Assembly: GCF_016746095.1 (NCBI RefSeq)
Contig: NZ_JAERTY010000005.1
Span: 1 to 64,000 of the forward strand
DNA: 64,000 bases
Direction of reading: 5' to 3'
From: Sphingobacterium faecale
Lineage (GTDB): Bacteria; Bacteroidota; Bacteroidia; Sphingobacteriales; Sphingobacteriaceae
Shown: positions 60,479 through 64,000 of the stretch, piece after piece
How the letters are laid out: every line of letters starts with the position of its first letter
How positions within the stretch are numbered: position 1 is the first letter of the stretch
Translations under genes and position numbers: made by a program
Notes under the pieces: model-generated
Told to the model about the DNA's origin: nothing
Database searches by the model: none
The model's input: only the letters and a program-made list of their open reading frames with translations

Positions 60479-62320
60479 TTAGCGTTCGACCCTCTCTTTA
60501 ACTGATTCGCCGTAGAAATCGGTATATATAGCTTTCTTTTTAGCTAATTCGTACCATTTGATAAATGCACCAATAAAGACTATCATCATGAGGATCATTG
60601 CAAATATTGCTAGGCCCGCTAATAGCCATTGCTGATTGGGCAAGTAAATATTGAATACCTGTTCATAACCCGCCCAGAAGGTGATAACAGCCATAAATAC
60701 TCCAGGAATAGCTGTGCACAGTGCATACTTTCCACGATCCATGCGAATCAACATGGTGGTGCATACGATTAGTCCACAGGCAGCCAGTAATTGATTGCTT
60801 ATTCCAAACAGCGGCCATATACTGCTTACATTTCCTGTATAAACCAGGTATCCCCAAGAAAAAGTAAATATAAAGCTGCTGAGCAAAATGCCTGGCAACC
60901 AGTTTTTATCTTTGAACTTAGGTATTACATTTCCCATCATCTCTTGTAGAAAAAAACGGCCTACACGTGTGCCGGCGTCTATTGCGGTTAATATAAATAC
61001 AGCTTCAAACATGATCGCAAAATTGTACCAATAGGCCATTACATCATCCATGAAAGGGATATTGTCAAAAATATGTGCCATGCCCACAGCCAGGGATACC
61101 GCGCCTCCTGTTCTTCCATGCAGATCGATCCCTATCCGTTCTATAAAATGATCAAGATCTACCGTCATCAGTTCAGGATGTTGAGCGAGGAAGGTCTCGT
61201 ACGATGCTAAAGGAGTATTTATTGCGAAATAATCTCCGGGCATTAACGTGCATGCTGCGATTAGGGCCATTAGTGCTACAAATCCTTCTACCAACATAGC
61301 ACCATAACCTACAAATAGAATCTCCCGTTCGTTGGCCAGCATTTTTGGAGTTGTCCCCGTGGCTATAACAGCATGAAATCCCGAGATAGCACCACAGGCA
61401 ATGACAATAAATATAAAAGGTAGAACAGGACCACCGATTACCGGTCCACCACCAAAGATAAAGTCCGTAAGTGCCGGCATTTGAAGGGTTGGTTGTACAA
61501 AGATAATTCCTACAGCTAGCATGAGTATAGTGCCTATTTTTAAATAGGTAGACAAGTAGTCTCTAGGGACTAGTAGTAACCACATAGGTAATACGGATGC
61601 AAGAAAACCATACATTGTGATCGCTATAGAAATCGTTTTAATATTCCAGTGAAATAAATTGCTTATCTGTTCATATTGCATCAGATTGTGTCCGCCAATT
61701 ATTCCTATAATCAACAAAACTCCTCCTATAATACTTGCTAGTGTAACTGAATCTTTTCGGTACCGCATGATCAATCCCATTAATACAGCTATAGGCATAG
61801 TGATAATGACCGTAAACAAAGACCAAGATGCTTCATGCATTGCGCTGATGCAAGCTAATGAAAGCCCCGCCAACGTAAGAATTAAAATCAGGAGAACGGC
61901 TATCCCCGTTATAGTGCCTGTAGTTCTACCGATTTCTTTATAAGCGATAGAAGCTAAGCTTTCTCCTTTGTGCCTTATAGAAGCAAAGAGCACAATCATA
62001 TCATGCACTCCTCCTGCTAGTACACAGCCTATTAAAATCCAAAGAGTTCCCGGTAGATAGCCAAATTGAGCAGCTAAAACGGGGCCTACCAGAGGACCTG
62101 CTGCCGCTATGGCAGCAAAATGGTGTCCAAATAGTACATTTCTATTCGTCGATACATAATCCTGACCATCGGCAAATTCGTTGGCCGGTGTGATGTTTTT
62201 GTTATTTAGACGTAGAACCTTATTCGCCATGAAAATACCGTAAAAACGATAGGCTATAGCAAAAACAAGCAACGATACAAAAATTAAGGTTAATGCATTT
62301 ATCCCGTTTAAAGACTCCAT
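60479..62320 (-). CDS. cstA: Carbon starvation protein CstA (pyruvate/peptide transporter)
   Basis: This 613-residue inner-membrane protein has over a dozen hydrophobic segments and the CstA family blocks DGQDYVSTNRNVLFGHHFAAIAAAGPLVGPVLAAQFGYLPG (in part: FGHHFAAIAAAGPLVGP), VHDMIVLFASIRHKGESLA and GGHNLMQYEQ-like regions. CstA proteins import pyruvate or peptides during carbon starvation. The protein is shorter than enterobacterial CstA (about 700 aa) but fits the Bacteroidota form. The promoter region diverges toward the acyl-CoA synthetase. Confidence 0.93.
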   Translation of the reverse strand: MESLNGINALTLIFVSLLVFAIAYRFYGIFMANKVLRLNNKNITPANEFADGQDYVSTNRNVLFGHHFAAIAAAGPLVGPVLAAQFGYLPGTLWILIGCVLAGGVHDMIVLFASIRHKGESLASIAYKEIGRTTGTITGIAVLLILILTLAGLSLACISAMHEASWSLFTVIITMPIAVLMGLIMRYRKDSVTLASIIGGVLLIIGIIGGHNLMQYEQISNLFHWNIKTISIAITMYGFLASVLPMWLLLVPRDYLSTYLKIGTILMLAVGIIFVQPTLQMPALTDFIFGGGPVIGGPVLPFIFIVIACGAISGFHAVIATGTTPKMLANEREILFVGYGAMLVEGFVALMALIAACTLMPGDYFAINTPLASYETFLAQHPELMTVDLDHFIERIGIDLHGRTGGAVSLAVGMAHIFDNIPFMDDVMAYWYNFAIMFEAVFILTAIDAGTRVGRFFLQEMMGNVIPKFKDKNWLPGILLSSFIFTFSWGYLVYTGNVSSIWPLFGISNQLLAACGLIVCTTMLIRMDRGKYALCTAIPGVFMAVITFWAGYEQVFNIYLPNQQWLLAGLAIFAMILMMIVFIGAFIKWYELAKKKAIYTDFYGESVKERVER

Positions 62321-62421
62321 AGATTTATAGTTTGATTGTAAGTGATGGTAAAAATAGAAATTATATCAATTCTTGCTGTGTATTTAATTTATTTAAAAAA
62401 CTATAACTGTTTCATTCATGC

Positions 62422-62449
62422 TTGGAAAATTGTTAATTTGTTATTTTTG
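62422..62449 (+). promoter_or_regulatory. Promoter of the acyl-CoA synthetase
   Basis: TTG (62422-62424), 17 bp, TATTTTTG (62442-62449), 79 bp before ATG 62529. The leader is longer than for other genes here. Confidence 0.5.
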
Positions 62450-62528
62450 CATCCAGTTTTAGTAAAGGAATAGTATAACAAAAACCAGTATATATTAGGA
62501 TTGTATAGTTTATTACACCTCTTTTAAT

Positions 62529-64000
62529 ATGATCGAAGTACAAGATTTAAGATTGTTCGATTTGGCTAGGCGTCAGATCGATTTGTATCCCAACCTATCC
62601 ATGTTTGGGTATAAGCGAGGAAGTAAATGGCAATACCTTTCGACAATAGATTTTTTGAAAGAGGTCGATCGATTGTCACTAGGGCTTATAGGTCTGGGGA
62701 TATTGCCAGGTGAAAAAGTCGGCTTAATTGCAGATAGCAGCGTTGAATGGCACATGATGGATTTTGCTATACAGCAGATTGGAGCTGTGGTGGTTGCTAT
62801 GTATCCCAATATTACAGATGCTGATTACCAATATATATTTAATGACGCGGAGATTAAGCTTTGTGTCGTAGGAAATAAGTCGCTTTACAATCGTATCAAT
62901 AATATCAAGCAAGCTATTTATACGCTTAAGTACGTTTTTTGCGTTCAGGAGGCAGAAGATGTCCGGAACTGGAATGAGTTAAAAGAGATTGCCGCAGATA
63001 AAGATATTACCTTGTTGGACACGTTGCGAGACAAAGTTTTACCGGGTGATTTAGCGACTTTAATATATACCTCAGGTACTACGGGCAAACCCAAAGGCGT
63101 CATGCTTTCACATAACAATATTGTTTGCAACGTTATGTCGGCAAGGGATATTACTCCCTGTCAGGCTTTTGATCGTGGACTTACCTTTCTCCCGCCCTGC
63201 CATGCTTATGAACGGATGGTCGTATATACCTATATGTACATCGGTATTACCATTCATATAGCAGAGTCTTTAGACAGGATCGGACAGAATATTACGGAGG
63301 TGAAGCCCCATATCATGACAGCGGTACCACGTATCTTAGAGAAGGTTTATGAAAAAATTATGAAGACCGGTCATGAGTTGTCTGGAGTTAAACGTAAAGT
63401 CTTTGACTGGGCGGTGGATATCGCGGATGGCTATGATCCCAATCCCGCTAAGCGGAGTGCATTCTATAACTTTAAATTATCAATTGCCAAGAAGCTAGTC
63501 TTGGATAAGTGGTACCAAGCATTAGGAGGACACTTGATTACAGTCGCGTCGGGTTCGGCTTCCTTACACAATAAACTTGCTCGAATGTTTCTAGCTGCGG
63601 GTATTCCTATTTATGAGGGCTACGGCTTGACGGAGGCCTCCCCTCTTATAGCTGTCAATCATTATATACATGGCGTACGTGTAGGTACTGTCGGTCTACC
63701 CGTTAAGTATGTAGAGGTCAAGTTAGCAGAAGACGGGGAGATTTTAGTCAAAGGCCCGAATGTGATGATGGGCTATTATAAAGATCCGGCAGAAACGGCT
63801 AAAACCATCATCAATGGCTGGTTGCATACCGGTGATATTGCCGTGCTTGAAGAAGGACGTTTTATAAAGATAATAGATCGTAAAAAAGAGATGTTCAAGA
63901 TATCCGGAGGCAAATACGTTACCCCTCAACCTATTGAGAAGAGACTAGTTGAGTCACCATTTATCGAGCAGGCTATGGTTATTGGAGATGGTCAGAAATT
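62529..64000 (+). CDS. Long-chain acyl-CoA synthetase, 3' end outside the window
   Basis: The frame opens at ATG 62529 (MIEVQDLRLFDLARRQIDLY) and stays open to the edge for 490 codons; the C-terminus is missing. Adenylate-forming motifs include YTSGTTGKPKG (180-190), YEGYGLTEASPLIAV and GWLHTGDIAVLEEG, followed by the start of the C-terminal domain (IDRKKEMFKISGGKYVTPQPIE). It activates fatty acids with ATP and CoA. The long-chain call rests on the family-typical beginning and on the long N-terminal domain with the 'SGGKYVTPQPIE' form, as in FadD-like/AMP-binding LC-FACS of Bacteroidota. Confidence 0.9.
   Translation, partial: MIEVQDLRLFDLARRQIDLYPNLSMFGYKRGSKWQYLSTIDFLKEVDRLSLGLIGLGILPGEKVGLIADSSVEWHMMDFAIQQIGAVVVAMYPNITDADYQYIFNDAEIKLCVVGNKSLYNRINNIKQAIYTLKYVFCVQEAEDVRNWNELKEIAADKDITLLDTLRDKVLPGDLATLIYTSGTTGKPKGVMLSHNNIVCNVMSARDITPCQAFDRGLTFLPPCHAYERMVVYTYMYIGITIHIAESLDRIGQNITEVKPHIMTAVPRILEKVYEKIMKTGHELSGVKRKVFDWAVDIADGYDPNPAKRSAFYNFKLSIAKKLVLDKWYQALGGHLITVASGSASLHNKLARMFLAAGIPIYEGYGLTEASPLIAVNHYIHGVRVGTVGLPVKYVEVKLAEDGEILVKGPNVMMGYYKDPAETAKTIINGWLHTGDIAVLEEGRFIKIIDRKKEMFKISGGKYVTPQPIEKRLVESPFIEQAMVIGDGQK

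Overview
This window is a chromosomal segment of a Bacteroidota bacterium, most likely Sphingobacteriaceae (Sphingobacterium or a close relative). The evidence is a TonB receptor paired with a DUF4249 lipoprotein, an IF-2 with a long acidic/Gly-Gln N-terminus, a monomeric isocitrate dehydrogenase, several Rpn/AAA-DUF4143 accessory genes, mostly A-rich start regions without Shine-Dalgarno sites, and recurrent promoters of the Bacteroidota type (TTG, about 20 bp, TAnnTTTG). No rRNA, tRNA, insertion sequence, CRISPR array or integrase was recognised. Both window edges cut genes (1-289 minus; 62529-64000 plus).

Layout. 0-8.5 kb is accessory DNA: unrecognised genes, a membrane LytTR-like protein, an unusual array of 11-bp then 10-bp phased repeats, and a compact cassette that looks like phage-type lysis functions (3-TM holin-like protein, CHAP-type endolysin, lipoprotein with a C-terminal membrane anchor resembling a unimolecular spanin). 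It also holds an orphan HipB-like repressor, an AAA ATPase flanked by 90-bp direct repeats, an Rpn nuclease and a fragment of a second HipB-like gene. 8.5-17.6 kb holds an UbiB/ABC1 kinase, sigma-54 (rpoN), a class A PBP and a large outer-membrane protein combining a peptidase-like domain, a beta-propeller and an Omp85-like barrel. 17.7-24 kb has a degenerate GIY-YIG protein, an S24 repressor and the rimP-nusA-infB block, whose leader contains a promoter followed at once by an intrinsic terminator. 24-33 kb carries a flavin/2Fe-2S reductase, secreted proteins, an esterase, TonB receptor plus DUF4249, a deacetylase, a ComEA-like protein, apt and terC. 33-43.7 kb has gpmI, nadC, plsY, an M48 protease, a ureohydrolase, monomeric icd, a TetR-nitroreductase pair and a patatin.

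43.7-46.1 kb is hisG-hisD, preceded by a 19-codon histidine-rich leader peptide, a consensus promoter and a long stem whose left arm is the His codons. This is a good candidate for an attenuation system not of the enterobacterial sequence type. 46.4-54.3 kb holds a CDF transporter, gdhA, a zinc-cysteine-poor sirtuin, a DUF2892 protein, an ATP-cone/Mrr nuclease fusion, a Nudix enzyme, an S4 protein with aroB, and proline dehydrogenase. 54.5-62.3 kb has a HAD phosphatase, an ECF sigma factor with a membrane/barrel partner, and a stress-like group (UspA, small protein, PQQ-type sugar dehydrogenase, GNAT) with near-identical leaders upstream of several start codons, then cstA. The window ends in a long-chain acyl-CoA synthetase.

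The most interesting signals are the his leader, the phased repeat array beside the lysis-like cassette, the shared leaders around uspA, and the leader terminator of the nusA operon. All functional calls come from reading motifs by eye; no database search was run.
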